Counted from the first letter of the stretch, positions 8,759 to 18,756 are shown. The stretch: 64,000 nucleotides of DNA from Parablautia muri (GCF_009917485.1 NZ_QZDT01000001.1:372001-436000), one strand, 5' to 3'. The notes: a model not told the origin generated them from the letters alone. Made by a program: numbers and translations.

Positions 8759-10306
8759 ATGGCAAAAAAGTTGACTTATTTTTATTTGATACCAATGGGA
8801 ATTGTGCTGTTTATGGACAGTTTGTTCAGTCTGCTGAAAACCACATATTTCGAACTGTATCTGGTCAATGAGGTGCCGTCCTATAAAAGAGATCATCCAC
8901 TTCTACTCCTTGCTGTTTTGCTCATAATGGGAGCAGTATCGCGCCAGATCAACAGGTATCTTTCGTATCACAAAAGTGCAGGAAAAAAATTAGCTTTCAT
9001 TTCCTGCCTTTGGTCCGGAATGGTCAGTTCGTTTTTTGTATTGCTTTTCCGGTGCGGTGTGGTTTGCGACAGTGCATTTTTAAGTGAATACGCGACAGAG
9101 TTTATGGAAGGAAACTATGAGGCCCTTGCAGGAGGGTCTTACCTTGGTTATTATCCTTTTCAGCTTGGCATGGTTGCATTCCTGGAATTGGTTTACAGGC
9201 TGTTTGGTGCGGAAAATTATCTGGCTTTTCAGTTTATCAATGTGACAGCTATCCTGCTGATTATCCATTATCTACATAAAATCACCTGGGAATTGTTCGA
9301 GGATGAGAGGGTAAGGATATGGGAGGAAATTATTTCCATGGGAATGCTGCCCCTGTTTCTTTATGCTACGTTTGTATATGGGGATGTGGTTGGGATTGCC
9401 TGTGGGACAGGAGCGGTTTATTACGGTATCCGGTATATTAGAAGTGACAGGTGGAATTATTTACTGCCGGCAGGTATACTGCTTATGCTGGGAACAATTG
9501 TTAAATCCAATACAACCATATTTCTTCTGGCAATTGTGATTGCACTGTTTTTAAAAATACTGGAAAATAGAAAGTGGAGTATGATACTGTGGATCATAGG
9601 AATCGTTGTCTTGTCCCAGGTGGGTGTTTGGACGATAAATAGTGTTTATATACAGAGAGCAGGAATTGATAAGCTTGGGGAGGGAGCGCCTAAGGCAGCC
9701 TGGATTGCAATGGGGCTGCAGGAGGCGAAAGAAATAGATAATGGCTGCGGCTGGTATAATGGATACAATATGAATGTATACGCAGATAACGGCTTTGATA
9801 CGGAGGCGGCAGCAAAAGAGAGCATGGAAAGTATCCGGGAATCGTTAAAAAGATTTGTACATAATCCACAGCATGCGGTATACTATTTCTATAAAAAATT
9901 TGTATCCCAGTGGAATGACCCAACTTTTCAGTCAATGATTGTAAATGAATGGTATAGCAGATATTCAGTTCGATCTGAGCTGGCGGATTTTTTCATTTAT
10001 GGAACAGGACGGAAATTGTTGTCACATCTAATGAATGCTTACCATTTGATTGTCCTCCTATGCAGCACAGCAGGGTGCATATATGTGATAAAAAATTGGC
10101 GTCTGGAAAGAGCCTATCTGCTTTTAAACGTTTTTGGCGGGTTTTTGTTCCATATGATATGGGAGGCAAAGGGCAGATATATATTGGGATATTTTACGCT
10201 TTTACTTCCGATTGCGGCGGCAGGGCTGGTGTATATTTTTCAGGCAGCCTGTGATTTATCTGAACAGAGGGGAAAGTGGAAAAGGAAAGACGCATGGATA
10301 GATTAA
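8759..10306 (+). CDS. GT39/ArnT-like membrane glycosyltransferase (GT-C type)
   Basis: About 515 residues from ATG 8759; a TTG at 8666 would extend into the hairpin-rich spacer and is not favoured. The protein is polytopic. The first extracytoplasmic loop reads VVCDSAFLSEYATEFMEG followed by GGYLGYYPFQLG-like residues, the position where PMT/ArnT-type GT-C enzymes have their acidic catalytic residue and acceptor loop. A soluble segment around residues 310-400 contains GWYNGYNMNVY, and two membrane helices close the protein. Donor is expected to be a polyprenyl-phosphate sugar. It overlaps the next gene by 13 bases. Confidence 0.6.
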   Translation: MAKKLTYFYLIPMGIVLFMDSLFSLLKTTYFELYLVNEVPSYKRDHPLLLLAVLLIMGAVSRQINRYLSYHKSAGKKLAFISCLWSGMVSSFFVLLFRCGVVCDSAFLSEYATEFMEGNYEALAGGSYLGYYPFQLGMVAFLELVYRLFGAENYLAFQFINVTAILLIIHYLHKITWELFEDERVRIWEEIISMGMLPLFLYATFVYGDVVGIACGTGAVYYGIRYIRSDRWNYLLPAGILLMLGTIVKSNTTIFLLAIVIALFLKILENRKWSMILWIIGIVVLSQVGVWTINSVYIQRAGIDKLGEGAPKAAWIAMGLQEAKEIDNGCGWYNGYNMNVYADNGFDTEAAAKESMESIRESLKRFVHNPQHAVYYFYKKFVSQWNDPTFQSMIVNEWYSRYSVRSELADFFIYGTGRKLLSHLMNAYHLIVLLCSTAGCIYVIKNWRLERAYLLLNVFGGFLFHMIWEAKGRYILGYFTLLLPIAAAGLVYIFQAACDLSEQRGKWKRKDAWID

Positions 10307-11793
10307 AAACCATAAAATTTTGGTGGATTACGGTTTGTCTGGTGTTGTTGTTCAGCGTGGCGCCTGTTTTTGGGATAGGCCTTTATAGCCACAGCAGTGC
10401 AGATGATTATTCTTATGGCACGCAGACAAGGGCAGTATGGGTGGATACGCATAATGTAATAGAGGTGCTTAAGGAAGCGGGACGGAAGGTACGGACCATT
10501 TATCTGGAATGGCAGGGCAGCTATGCGGCGGTGGCCTTGTTTGCGCTTCAGCCTGCAGTTTTTGGGGAGCAGTTTTATCCGCTCACCACTTTTATCATTT
10601 TAGGGTTATTTCTCTTTTCCGTATTTTATTTTTTTAGAAAAGTCGTAAAGAGGGTGTTTCATGGGGATGGGCGGATTGCAGATCTTGTTTCAGGCGTGGC
10701 GCTGTTATTGTCCATACAGATGCTGCCATCGCCAGTGGAGGGCTTTTTCTGGTGGAATGGCGCCAGTTATTATGTGATTTTTTATTCGCTGATGTTGATA
10801 CAATTGGCCAATTTGTCCGCTATCATTTGGGAGGACAAGTGTAATTTGAAGCAGTTGACAGGCCTTCTGGCTTTGGCAGTGTTTATTTCAGGAGGAAATT
10901 ACATTTCAGCGCTGCTTACGGCGGAACTTACGGCCTTCCTTTTGATTTACGCTCTTTATAAAAGAAAGAAGGTATCTAGGAAGGCAGCCCTGGTGATGCT
11001 TGTAACGATAGTCCTTTTCCTTGTAAATTGCCTGGCACCGGGGAATGCGGTGCGGCAGTCATCCTTTGAGGCCTGGCCGCCGGTCAGGGCAGTGCTGTAT
11101 TCTTTCCATGAGGCTTATCACTATATGGTGGAGTGGACAAGCCCTCTTGTAATAGCCGGAATGTTGTTCTTATTCCCTTTTTTGTGCCGCATTCCAGTTA
11201 AAAGCAAGTTAAGAGATATATGGTCTTTGGGCGCTGTTTTGGGATTAGAGTTTTCGGTCTTTGCATCCTCTTTTACGCCTACTTTATATGCCTATGGCGG
11301 GGCTGGAGCAGGACGCATACAGAATATCAGATATTTTTTGTGGATTCTTATCTGTATAGCAGGGGAATTTACTGTGATCTGTACCGTTAGAGGTATAGCG
11401 GGGTCTTGCGAGAATGAAAATCAAATAACAGCATATCTGAAAAATACATATTTAAAAGATATGTATTCTAAATATGCAGTTTCTTATTTTATAATGGTGG
11501 TGTTGATGGCAGCTTTCTTTGCCGGGAATTCGATTTTAGCGGACGATACCCAGGATATGGTCTGTGTATCTGCCGCCAAGTCGCTTTTGTCAGGGGAAGC
11601 CAGACAATATGACAGGGAGGCAAAGGCGCGGTTGAAAAAGCTTTTGGGAGAGGAAAGTGTGGTCGTATTAGAGCCCTATTCCAGTGTCCCGGAGGTATTG
11701 CGCTCGCAGGATATTACGAAAGATTCTACAGATTGGGTCAATACAGCGGCAGCCCGTTTTTACAGAAAAGAAGAAGTGCGTGTAGGAGAATGA
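10294..11793 (+). CDS. DUF6056-like multi-TM protein (GT-C type)
   Basis: About 499 residues from ATG 10294, which follows AAAAGGAAAG; an in-frame GTG at 10276 is less well placed. The loop after the first helix has HSSADDYSYGTQTRAVW and then YLEWQGSYAAVALFAL, the D-D-Y and W-x-G-x-Y pattern of DUF6056 family membrane proteins, which behave like GT-C glycosyltransferases. About ten helices follow, then a short soluble C-terminus rich in Lys and Glu. Stop and next start overlap as ATGA. The enzymatic role is inferred from family resemblance and context. Confidence 0.6.
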   Translation: MDRLKTIKFWWITVCLVLLFSVAPVFGIGLYSHSSADDYSYGTQTRAVWVDTHNVIEVLKEAGRKVRTIYLEWQGSYAAVALFALQPAVFGEQFYPLTTFIILGLFLFSVFYFFRKVVKRVFHGDGRIADLVSGVALLLSIQMLPSPVEGFFWWNGASYYVIFYSLMLIQLANLSAIIWEDKCNLKQLTGLLALAVFISGGNYISALLTAELTAFLLIYALYKRKKVSRKAALVMLVTIVLFLVNCLAPGNAVRQSSFEAWPPVRAVLYSFHEAYHYMVEWTSPLVIAGMLFLFPFLCRIPVKSKLRDIWSLGAVLGLEFSVFASSFTPTLYAYGGAGAGRIQNIRYFLWILICIAGEFTVICTVRGIAGSCENENQITAYLKNTYLKDMYSKYAVSYFIMVVLMAAFFAGNSILADDTQDMVCVSAAKSLLSGEARQYDREAKARLKKLLGEESVVVLEPYSSVPEVLRSQDITKDSTDWVNTAAARFYRKEEVRVGE

Positions 11794-13304
11794 GGTTTAA
11801 GATAGCAGATATAAATAAACAGAAAAAAACGGAATACATTCTTATGGCAGCAGTATTTCTGGGATATCTGGCTCTTAACGGAATATTGCTTGTATGCCAC
11901 GAGCCGTGGCGGGACGAGGCAAATGTATGGCTGATGGCCAGAGAATTATCACCGATGGGACTGCTAAAGGAAATAAAATACCAGGGACACCCATGCTTGT
12001 GGTATTTCTTATTGATGCCTTTTGCAAAGGCAGGACTGCCGTTTAGAACCATTGGTTTTGTCAGCTATGCCATAATGGCGGTGACCGCAGGATTGTTTTT
12101 GTACAAGGCGCCTTTTTATAAACCAATAAAGGCAATGGTGCTGTTCAGCCCTGCCTTTACTTACTATTATGCAGTGGTTGCCAGAAACTACTGCCTGATT
12201 GCGCTACTGTTAATTTTACTTGCAATATACTATCCCAAAAGAAATGATAGATGTATACGGTTTGGTCTGCTTTTGGGGCTGTTGGTGCAATCGGATGTGA
12301 TAGCATTGGCGGAGGCAGGCGTTATATCGTGTTTTTGGCTGGGAGAAAACCTTAGGCAATGCAATAAACAAAAGACAATGACGCCATTATGGAATATTTT
12401 AAAAGGAATTTGGATACCGCTGGTCAGCTTCCTGTTATTGATTATACAGTTCTATCATGTCTCCGACAGTCCGGTGTTTGAGGTAAGCAGATTTGGAAAG
12501 ATGGAGCTGCTTAGGGAGATGAAAAACTTCTCTTACCAGATTTTGGAACGGCTGTCAGGAAGGGGTCAGACCTTTTGTTTCATTTTCATTCTTTTGTCCA
12601 TGGGGCTTATGCTTTTTATTTCTTTCCGTCTGAGGAATATCCAGGCTGTGGCGGTGATGATGTCGGCTTATTTATTTCAGGCGGCTTTCAGCGTGATGGT
12701 ATACCAGCTTCATATATGGCATTTCCTGTCGCTTTGCTTTGTGTTTATATGGACATTATGGCTTATGTATGAGCAGAGGGGAGAAAAGCAGGAAAAGGCA
12801 GAGATAACAGGGGCTGCACTGTGCGGACTTCAGGTATTGTTGCTTGTGCTATCTGTATGTATGTTTATCAGATGGAACGCCAAGGAGGAAAGCTCCGGTT
12901 TAGCCAATGTCCTTTACGGAAGCTATTCGGACGGAGGTGGTGCTGCGGGATATATCAGAGAAAATATAACGCCGGATGAGCTGATTGTCAGTGTGGATGT
13001 AGCCAGAGCATCTACCGTGGCAGCATATTTGCCGGAATATAATTTTTACTATGCGGGAAATGGTCAGAGGGAAAGCTATGCGGATTGGAGCGAGGAACAG
13101 AGCAAGAATATCACATTTGAGGAGCTGGAGACATGGGTTCAAAATAATTTTCCGGATAAAAAGAAATTTTATCTTTTAGAATCTCAAAACTCCTGTTTAG
13201 GGGATTTGGAGGGGGAGCTGGGGAAATACCAGATCTTATATAAGACTGCGGAGAAGACAGCCATGAGGGAAGAATATACTATTTTTCAGATTGACATGCC
13301 ATAA
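11790..13304 (+). CDS. Multi-TM glycosyltransferase-like protein with EPWRDEA motif
   Basis: About 504 residues from ATG 11790, overlapping the previous stop as ATGA; a GTG at 11733 would give a long overlap. After the first helix it reads HEPWRDEANVWLMARELSP and then GHPCLWYFLL, a motif set known from large GT39-like integral membrane proteins in Firmicutes and Actinobacteria. The Asp-Glu pair is the likely catalytic site facing outside. A soluble C-terminal domain of about 140 residues (from SYSDGGGAAGYI) ends the protein. Precise function is unknown. Confidence 0.58.
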   Translation: MRFKIADINKQKKTEYILMAAVFLGYLALNGILLVCHEPWRDEANVWLMARELSPMGLLKEIKYQGHPCLWYFLLMPFAKAGLPFRTIGFVSYAIMAVTAGLFLYKAPFYKPIKAMVLFSPAFTYYYAVVARNYCLIALLLILLAIYYPKRNDRCIRFGLLLGLLVQSDVIALAEAGVISCFWLGENLRQCNKQKTMTPLWNILKGIWIPLVSFLLLIIQFYHVSDSPVFEVSRFGKMELLREMKNFSYQILERLSGRGQTFCFIFILLSMGLMLFISFRLRNIQAVAVMMSAYLFQAAFSVMVYQLHIWHFLSLCFVFIWTLWLMYEQRGEKQEKAEITGAALCGLQVLLLVLSVCMFIRWNAKEESSGLANVLYGSYSDGGGAAGYIRENITPDELIVSVDVARASTVAAYLPEYNFYYAGNGQRESYADWSEEQSKNITFEELETWVQNNFPDKKKFYLLESQNSCLGDLEGELGKYQILYKTAEKTAMREEYTIFQIDMP

Positions 13305-13397
13305 TATATTTTCTATAATTGTTATGTTGTTTACTTATAGAAGCATTTGCAAATAGGATGATGGAATTTTTGATAGATATACGGAGAAAAATAAGAT

Positions 13398-14870
13398 ATG
13401 TCAATTAGTTCAAAAAGGGAAAAGGCAGTGAATATTGCAATACAGGCCGGGATTGTGGTATTCCTGCTTTTCTTTTTTATCAGATTGTGCCCGCTGGTGG
13501 TGTTTGACTGTGATGACTGGCTGTGCCTTGGCGCCTACCGTCTTCCGATACCCCGCTGGAAGGAATGGGAGCCTACAAGAATTATGCCGGGAACCTTAAT
13601 GCCTGTTGCAGGCTGGATGGCCGCCCATATAATATATCCGATTTGTGGCGATTATGTATATTCTGTTACAATTATCTCATCATGTATCATTACGTTCCTT
13701 ATAGTGGTAATGTGTATTTGCTTTCAAAAAGTCTTAATTGTCCGGGCTCAGATGCCAGCTTGCACGGCTTTAATGTGTGAAATTTTGTTCCTTGTATCAT
13801 TTTTTGCTATTTTCAGGAACAGAGGAACAAGTCAATGTATGTTTACTGCGGCTGACTTATGTTGCATTTATTATTATACTATGTCGGGAGTCCTTAATGC
13901 TATAGTTGTCTTGTTGCTTCTGCAATGGAAAGATGTGACAGAAAAATTTCTGTCATGGAATCTGATTCGGAAAACAGGCTTCTGCATTTTGGTATATTTT
14001 GCGCTATTTTCAAATTTGTTTCATTCGGCGATAACAGCAATTTACGCGGGGGCTGCTTTGCTTTTTGCTCTATATCACTGTAAGGACAGCTTTAAAGAAT
14101 TTGTCAGAAAGAATATGGCTTATCTTTTTATTTTAGCTGGCTGGGGAATTGTTCTGGTGCTTGAGATAACCAGTGGACGAGCGGAGGTTGTAGGAGGAGA
14201 AAGCGGTCTTAACCTTGCACTGTCAGTGCAACAATTGATTGCAATTCTTTTAGGGCTTTCTAAACGCTTTGTGGTGGTTATTTTATTGTTAGCTGTCGGA
14301 ATTGCGCTCCTGCTGGGCAAAAGACGGCTTGAGGGACAGGGTGAATTTGCAGACATATTTGCAATGCTGCTATGTAACGGGATTTTGCTTACAATATTTC
14401 TTTTACTTTTAAATTCTAAGACAGCCTATATGAGCAGAATCGATGCATCCTGGGGCATATGGTTCTATCTGATTGCAGCAACGGTTGTGATGGCGGCGTA
14501 TATAGCGAAATCGCTTCCGCTTATGACAAAGTTATTACCGATTGCAATTCCGATCTGTGTGATTGCAACCGCGCTTCCGGACGGGAAGTTTCTTATGAGT
14601 ACGCGGGAGCACACAGACTATCAAACCTGTATACAGCTGAATAAATATGTAATAAATCATATTATGGAGGCAAGCCAGGAAGGAAAAGAGGAAATTGTAA
14701 TTAGGATACCTGATCATTCTGAAGATTTGAGGAGCCTTACTTATAATGAAGCTTTAGGAATTACGGTTGCGGATTGCTTGTATATACAGGGAATTATTGA
14801 AAGAAAACCGGATGTCAAGACAGTTCTTGACAAGGAAATGAGTGATTCGGATGTGGTTTGGCCGGAGTAG
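13398..14870 (+). CDS. Multi-TM GT-C-like protein, unassigned family
   Basis: 490 residues; the start ATG 13398 has GGAGAA 9 bases upstream. Helix 1 is followed by VVFDCDDWLCLGAYRLPIP, an acidic loop in the position of a GT-C catalytic site, then by about ten hydrophobic segments and a soluble C-terminal tail of about 90 residues. I do not recognise a named family. Placement directly after four related genes, length and topology support a membrane glycosyltransferase or acceptor-modifying protein. A 93-base gap without a clear terminator separates it from the preceding gene. Confidence 0.55.
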   Translation: MSISSKREKAVNIAIQAGIVVFLLFFFIRLCPLVVFDCDDWLCLGAYRLPIPRWKEWEPTRIMPGTLMPVAGWMAAHIIYPICGDYVYSVTIISSCIITFLIVVMCICFQKVLIVRAQMPACTALMCEILFLVSFFAIFRNRGTSQCMFTAADLCCIYYYTMSGVLNAIVVLLLLQWKDVTEKFLSWNLIRKTGFCILVYFALFSNLFHSAITAIYAGAALLFALYHCKDSFKEFVRKNMAYLFILAGWGIVLVLEITSGRAEVVGGESGLNLALSVQQLIAILLGLSKRFVVVILLLAVGIALLLGKRRLEGQGEFADIFAMLLCNGILLTIFLLLLNSKTAYMSRIDASWGIWFYLIAATVVMAAYIAKSLPLMTKLLPIAIPICVIATALPDGKFLMSTREHTDYQTCIQLNKYVINHIMEASQEGKEEIVIRIPDHSEDLRSLTYNEALGITVADCLYIQGIIERKPDVKTVLDKEMSDSDVVWPE

Positions 14871-14896
14871 TAGTCTTGGAAAATGGCGGCTTTTCG

Positions 14897-14925
14897 TTGC
14901 ACATTTTATATGATTTTGGTATAGT
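14897..14925 (+). promoter_or_regulatory. Candidate sigma-A promoter before the polyprenyl-phosphate GT2 gene
   Basis: TTGCAC (14897-14902) and TATAGT (14920-14925) are spaced by exactly 17 bases in the 124-base gap before the GT2 gene. This suggests a second transcription start inside block A, serving the GT2/DUF2304/GT2/GT4 group. Confidence 0.6.
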
Positions 14926-14994
14926 AAAAATAGCCTGATTTAAGACTGCAGATAGGCAATATAGTATGATGTTATAAGGAATTGGTTGTAATGG

Positions 14995-15687
14995 ATGAAG
15001 TGTTTGATTATAATACCGGCTTATAATGAGGCTGACAATATTGAAAAGGTAGTGGATAATATTATAAAAAACTATCCACAATATGACTACGTGGTAGTGA
15101 ATGACGGCTCTACGGATGCGACCCGTAAAGTTTGTAAGACAAGAGGGTATAATCTGCTTGAACTGCCTGTGAATGTAGGGCTGGCGGGAGCCGTTAAGAG
15201 CGGGATAAAATATGCCAATTATTATCAATATGAATATGCAGTACAGATTGATGGGGATGGACAACATGATCCCGCTTATATTGCCGATATGCTGGAGGAA
15301 ATGAAAAGGAATGACGCTGATATCGTCATTGGCTCAAGATTTGTAGACGAAAAAAAGCCCTTTAGCTCAAGAATGTTTGGCAGTAATTTAATCAGTCTGG
15401 CGATTTGGATCACAACAGGTAAGAAGATCCGGGATGTCACCAGCGGTATGCGTTTATTTAATAAAAAAATGATCAAAAAATTTGGCTATCAGATGAATTA
15501 CGGACCGGAGCCGGATACCCTGGCATTTTTACTGAATTGTGGCGTGAAGATATGTGAAGTCCAGGTAAGCATGCAGGAGAGGACAGCCGGCACCAGTTAC
15601 TTGACGATGGGACGTTCCATCAGTTACATGATGCATGTGCTTTATGGGATATTGGTTTTTCAATGGTTTAGAAAGAGGGAACGATAA
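14995..15687 (+). CDS. GT2 polyprenyl-phosphate glycosyltransferase (DPM1-like)
   Basis: A 230-residue GT-A enzyme beginning MKCLIIIPAYNEADNIEK. It shows VVVNDGSTDAT for nucleotide binding and QIDGDGQHDP (Asp86, Asp88) as the DXD equivalent, then VIGSRFV, all typical of dolichyl/undecaprenyl-phosphate mannose- or glucose-synthase-like enzymes. It should load a sugar from a nucleotide donor onto undecaprenyl phosphate, making the substrate for the GT-C proteins upstream. It lacks membrane helices of its own, and the next gene, a DUF2304 protein directly abutting it, probably supplies the membrane part. Confidence 0.85.
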   Translation: MKCLIIIPAYNEADNIEKVVDNIIKNYPQYDYVVVNDGSTDATRKVCKTRGYNLLELPVNVGLAGAVKSGIKYANYYQYEYAVQIDGDGQHDPAYIADMLEEMKRNDADIVIGSRFVDEKKPFSSRMFGSNLISLAIWITTGKKIRDVTSGMRLFNKKMIKKFGYQMNYGPEPDTLAFLLNCGVKICEVQVSMQERTAGTSYLTMGRSISYMMHVLYGILVFQWFRKRER

Positions 15688-16065
15688 ATGTCAATCATGC
15701 TTCGAACAGCGCTGTTAATTGTGGCGGCCTTTAGTATCGTTTGGATTATAGCAAGGATACGAAGGTCTAAGGTCAGACTGGAGGATACACTATTCTGGGT
15801 TGGAACAGGGGGGATATTGGCTGTGCTTGGACTGTTTCCTCAGGTATCCTATCGAATGGCAGATGCTTTAGGAATTATTTCTCCGGCTAACTTTGTATTT
15901 TTAATCATGATTTGCTTATTGTTTGAAAAGGTGTTAACACTTTCTATTATACATTCCCAGCTGGAGGACAAGTATGTAACAATGGCGGCGGAGATGGCGC
16001 TGCGCTGTAAAGACTTGGAAGAACAGGTGGAAGAGTTGAAAAAGGCGCAGGAAGACAAAAATTAA
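15688..16065 (+). CDS. DUF2304 small membrane protein, partner of the adjacent GT2
   Basis: 125 residues with three hydrophobic segments and a C-terminal coiled-coil-like tail (LRCKDLEEQVEELKKAQ). This is the standard DUF2304 layout, including RRSKVRLEDTLFW between helices 1 and 2. In many genomes DUF2304 follows immediately after a soluble DPM1-like GT2, as here: the start codon directly follows the GT2 stop. Anchoring or flipping of the polyprenyl-phosphate sugar is the usual suggestion, not a proven role. Confidence 0.8.
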   Translation: MSIMLRTALLIVAAFSIVWIIARIRRSKVRLEDTLFWVGTGGILAVLGLFPQVSYRMADALGIISPANFVFLIMICLLFEKVLTLSIIHSQLEDKYVTMAAEMALRCKDLEEQVEELKKAQEDKN

Positions 16066-16116
16066 GATAAAGGCTGTGTATGTGCCAGACAATGCTTATG
16101 CAGAGCCTGGCGTTAG

Positions 16117-17016
16117 GTGAAGGACTTGGAAACAGGGAAAAAAATATGTTTTGTGATATTACATTATAATGCCATAGAAGCTACCAGAAAATGTATTAAA
16201 TCCATCATGGGTTTGGAGGGAGCAAAGAACATATACATTGTCGTTGTGGATAATGCTTCCCCTAATCAAACAGGCAGAATTTTGTGGGAAGATTATCGCG
16301 AGAATGAAAATATGGCTGTCATAATAAAAGAAAGTAATGACGGGTTTTCGGTGGGAAATAATGAAGGATGTGACTATGCAAGAAGAAGGTGGGATCCGGA
16401 TTTTTTAGTAGTTACGAATAATGATATAGAATTTGTTCAAAAGGATTTTGCCATAAGGATTCAAAAAGAGTATGCAGAAAATACTTTTGCAGTCATGGGA
16501 CCGGATATATACAATCCTGTCAGGAAGATACATCAAAGTCCAATTGCGGATAAACCGCCGGATAAAAAAAGAGTGAACCGTACTATTTTTTTGAATGGAA
16601 TGATGCTGGGCGTTTATCCAATTATATATCCTTTTATGAAGGCATATTTCAGGCGTCAGGAACATGGTACCAGTGCGCAGGGATATCAGGAATATAAAGA
16701 AAATGTGTGTTTGATGGGGGCATGTCTTATTTATTCAAGAGAGTATATGGATATGCGGGATAAAATATTCGACCCGGAAACAGTTTTTTACTATGAGGAA
16801 AATATCCAATCATTATGGTGTATACACCACAAAAAAAAGACAATTTATCAACCGAAGCTTACAGTAATGCATTTTGAAGGAGAAGCAACCAAAACGGTAA
16901 GCGGGCAGGAAAAGGACAGGATCAGATTTCGTATGAAAAATATATTGAAAGCAGCGAAAGTGTATAAACGGTTTTTGGCGGAGATAGAGCATGAAAAAGA
17001 AATTGGTGCAGATTAA
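16117..17016 (+). CDS. GT2 family glycosyltransferase (rhamnosyltransferase-like)
   Basis: 299 residues starting at GTG 16117 (no strong ribosome site, so the start is uncertain). ICFVILHYNAIEATRKCI and VVVDNASPNQTG form the donor-binding half, VVTNNDIEF is the DXD-like position (Asn-Asp), and HFEGEATKT near the end matches the WbbL/RfbF type of rhamnosyltransferase-like GT2. It acts at the cytosolic face on the lipid-linked glycan. It overlaps the next GT4 gene by 26 bases. Confidence 0.8.
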   Translation: MKDLETGKKICFVILHYNAIEATRKCIKSIMGLEGAKNIYIVVVDNASPNQTGRILWEDYRENENMAVIIKESNDGFSVGNNEGCDYARRRWDPDFLVVTNNDIEFVQKDFAIRIQKEYAENTFAVMGPDIYNPVRKIHQSPIADKPPDKKRVNRTIFLNGMMLGVYPIIYPFMKAYFRRQEHGTSAQGYQEYKENVCLMGACLIYSREYMDMRDKIFDPETVFYYEENIQSLWCIHHKKKTIYQPKLTVMHFEGEATKTVSGQEKDRIRFRMKNILKAAKVYKRFLAEIEHEKEIGAD

Positions 17017-18214
17017 TACTGTTTGCAATACCAGTACAGGGCAGATCATGCACGATATCCAGGTAGCTGCTGAGAATAGGGGATATGGAACGATTTCCTT
17101 TGTGGGAAGGCGCAAGGTGTATACGGATGTAAAATGTGAGAAATTCGGAAATGCAGTTTCATTTTGGATGCATGTTATTTTAAACACTTTATTTGACCGG
17201 CAAGGATTTGGCTCCTATTTTGTTACGAAGAGGTTATTAAAGAGGCTTAGAGAAGAAAAGCCGGATATAATTCACCTGCACAATCTTCATGGATATTATT
17301 TGAATCTCCCGTTGCTATTTCAGTACCTTAAGGACGAATTTCAAGGGGAAGTATATTGGACATTTCATGATTGCTGGCCGTTTACAGGTCATTGCCCGTA
17401 TTTTGTGGCAGCGGCATGCGAAAAGTGGAGGAGAGGATGTTGCCACTGCCCTCAGAAAAACTTATATCCCATAAGTTACTTTTGGGATGGGTCAAAGCGA
17501 AATTATAATCAAAAGAAGAAAATGTTTACGGCCATTAGGCATTTGACTATTTTGGCACCGTCAGAATGGATGGCTGGGCTGATCAGAGCTTCTTTTTTTC
17601 ATGATAAAAGAATAGAAGTAGTTCATAATGGAATTGACTTAAAGGTGTTCAGACCTTGCCGGGAAGAATCGGAAATGAATCAAATCTTGGAGAAGCATAA
17701 TATTTCTGCTGATAAAAAGATTTTGCTTGGAGTTGCCAGTGTGTGGGATAAACGGAAGGGGCTGGATACCTTAGAGGAATTAGCAAAACATATATCGGAT
17801 GCATATGTCATTGTGGTTGTAGGGGTAAATAAAAAGCAGTTAAAGAAATTACCGGAAAAAATGAGGGGAATAGAAAGAACCGAAAATAAAGAGGAACTTA
17901 GGATTCTTTATTCGGCGGCAGAAATTTTTTTGAATCCTTCTTTGGAGGAGTCCTTTTCTCTGGTAACGGTGGAGGCTATGGCATGTGGAACGCCGGCTAT
18001 CGTGCTTGGGACAAGTGCAGTGAGAGAACTGGTGAATGAGAGATGTGGAATAGTACTGGAAAAGAACGAAATAGGGGAGTATTTGAAGGCGATTAAAAAG
18101 ATTGAAGATATGGATTTAGATGTGGAAATGGTGGCCGAAGAGGCTGGGAAATATAGTAAGGATAGGATGGTTGGGGAGGTTTTGAGGGTGTATGGAAGTA
18201 GAACTGATAAATAA
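16991..18214 (+). CDS. GT4 glycosyltransferase, WcaC/colanic-acid-like
   Basis: 407 residues. The N-terminal half has QINTVCNTSTGQI, DIIHLHNLHGYYLNLP and YWTFHDCWPFTGHCPYF with a cysteine-rich stretch (CEKWRRGCCHCP), a combination characteristic of the WcaC-type putative colanic acid GT4 enzymes. The donor domain has the E-x7-E signature ESFSLVTVE followed by CGTPAIVLGTS. It is the last gene of block A; after it comes a 540-base gap, and the following genes are distinctly more AT-rich. Confidence 0.85.
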   Translation: MKKKLVQINTVCNTSTGQIMHDIQVAAENRGYGTISFVGRRKVYTDVKCEKFGNAVSFWMHVILNTLFDRQGFGSYFVTKRLLKRLREEKPDIIHLHNLHGYYLNLPLLFQYLKDEFQGEVYWTFHDCWPFTGHCPYFVAAACEKWRRGCCHCPQKNLYPISYFWDGSKRNYNQKKKMFTAIRHLTILAPSEWMAGLIRASFFHDKRIEVVHNGIDLKVFRPCREESEMNQILEKHNISADKKILLGVASVWDKRKGLDTLEELAKHISDAYVIVVVGVNKKQLKKLPEKMRGIERTENKEELRILYSAAEIFLNPSLEESFSLVTVEAMACGTPAIVLGTSAVRELVNERCGIVLEKNEIGEYLKAIKKIEDMDLDVEMVAEEAGKYSKDRMVGEVLRVYGSRTDK

Positions 18215-18756
18215 TTTTTGGTTTTGTGAAGTTAGATGATATGGTAATTTGACTAAAAAGTCGAATAATGATATTGTAAATAGGTATATATGGATGGGTA
18301 GGAAAGTGTATGGATAAAAGGTTTCCAAAAGTATCAGGATAAATTTAATAATATTGATACCTAGAAGTTATAGGAGAGAAAATAAAAGTAATTTTAATAG
18401 TGTATTTATATGAACAATAATATGAGTGATGTTTAGGATTTAACAAAGGCATAATTTGCGGGTGATAGAAGATTATGTGCAATTCCACAGGAGAAGGTTT
18501 GATAGTTAAAGCAAGTGCTTTTGAGCATATTGGTTGCTTTTTTAATATCTAAAATTATATGAATGTAAGAATAACTAAATAATATCTTATTTTTGTGTAT
18601 CTTGTAGAAGTATGCCAATATTGGAATGTAAAAAACAGATTTTTAGATTGCGGAATGATATACAAATAAAGTTTATCATTGCTTATTATGATAGATTTAA
18701 GGAAAATGAACAGGGATAGATAGTAGATTTGATAAAGCTTTTAAAGGAGAAAAAGA
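18215..18756 (+). other. 540-base gap at the block A/B boundary
   Basis: No coding sequence I can support. The gap contains one good terminator-like hairpin (reported separately at 18508-18543) and the ribosome site AAAGGAG for the next gene. Base composition changes across it: genes to the left are clearly richer in G+C than those to the right. No recognisable insertion sequence end was found. Confidence 0.5.
18508..18543 (+). terminator. Candidate intrinsic terminator between block A and block B
   Basis: AAAGCAA (18508-18514) pairs with TTGCTTT (18534-18540), and an inner GTGCT/AGCAT stem extends the hairpin. A run of six T (18538-18543) overlaps the end of the right arm. It lies about 300 bases after the WcaC-like gene and 210 bases before the GT2-GT4 fusion gene, so it could end block A or act as an attenuator for block B. 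Confidence 0.5.
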
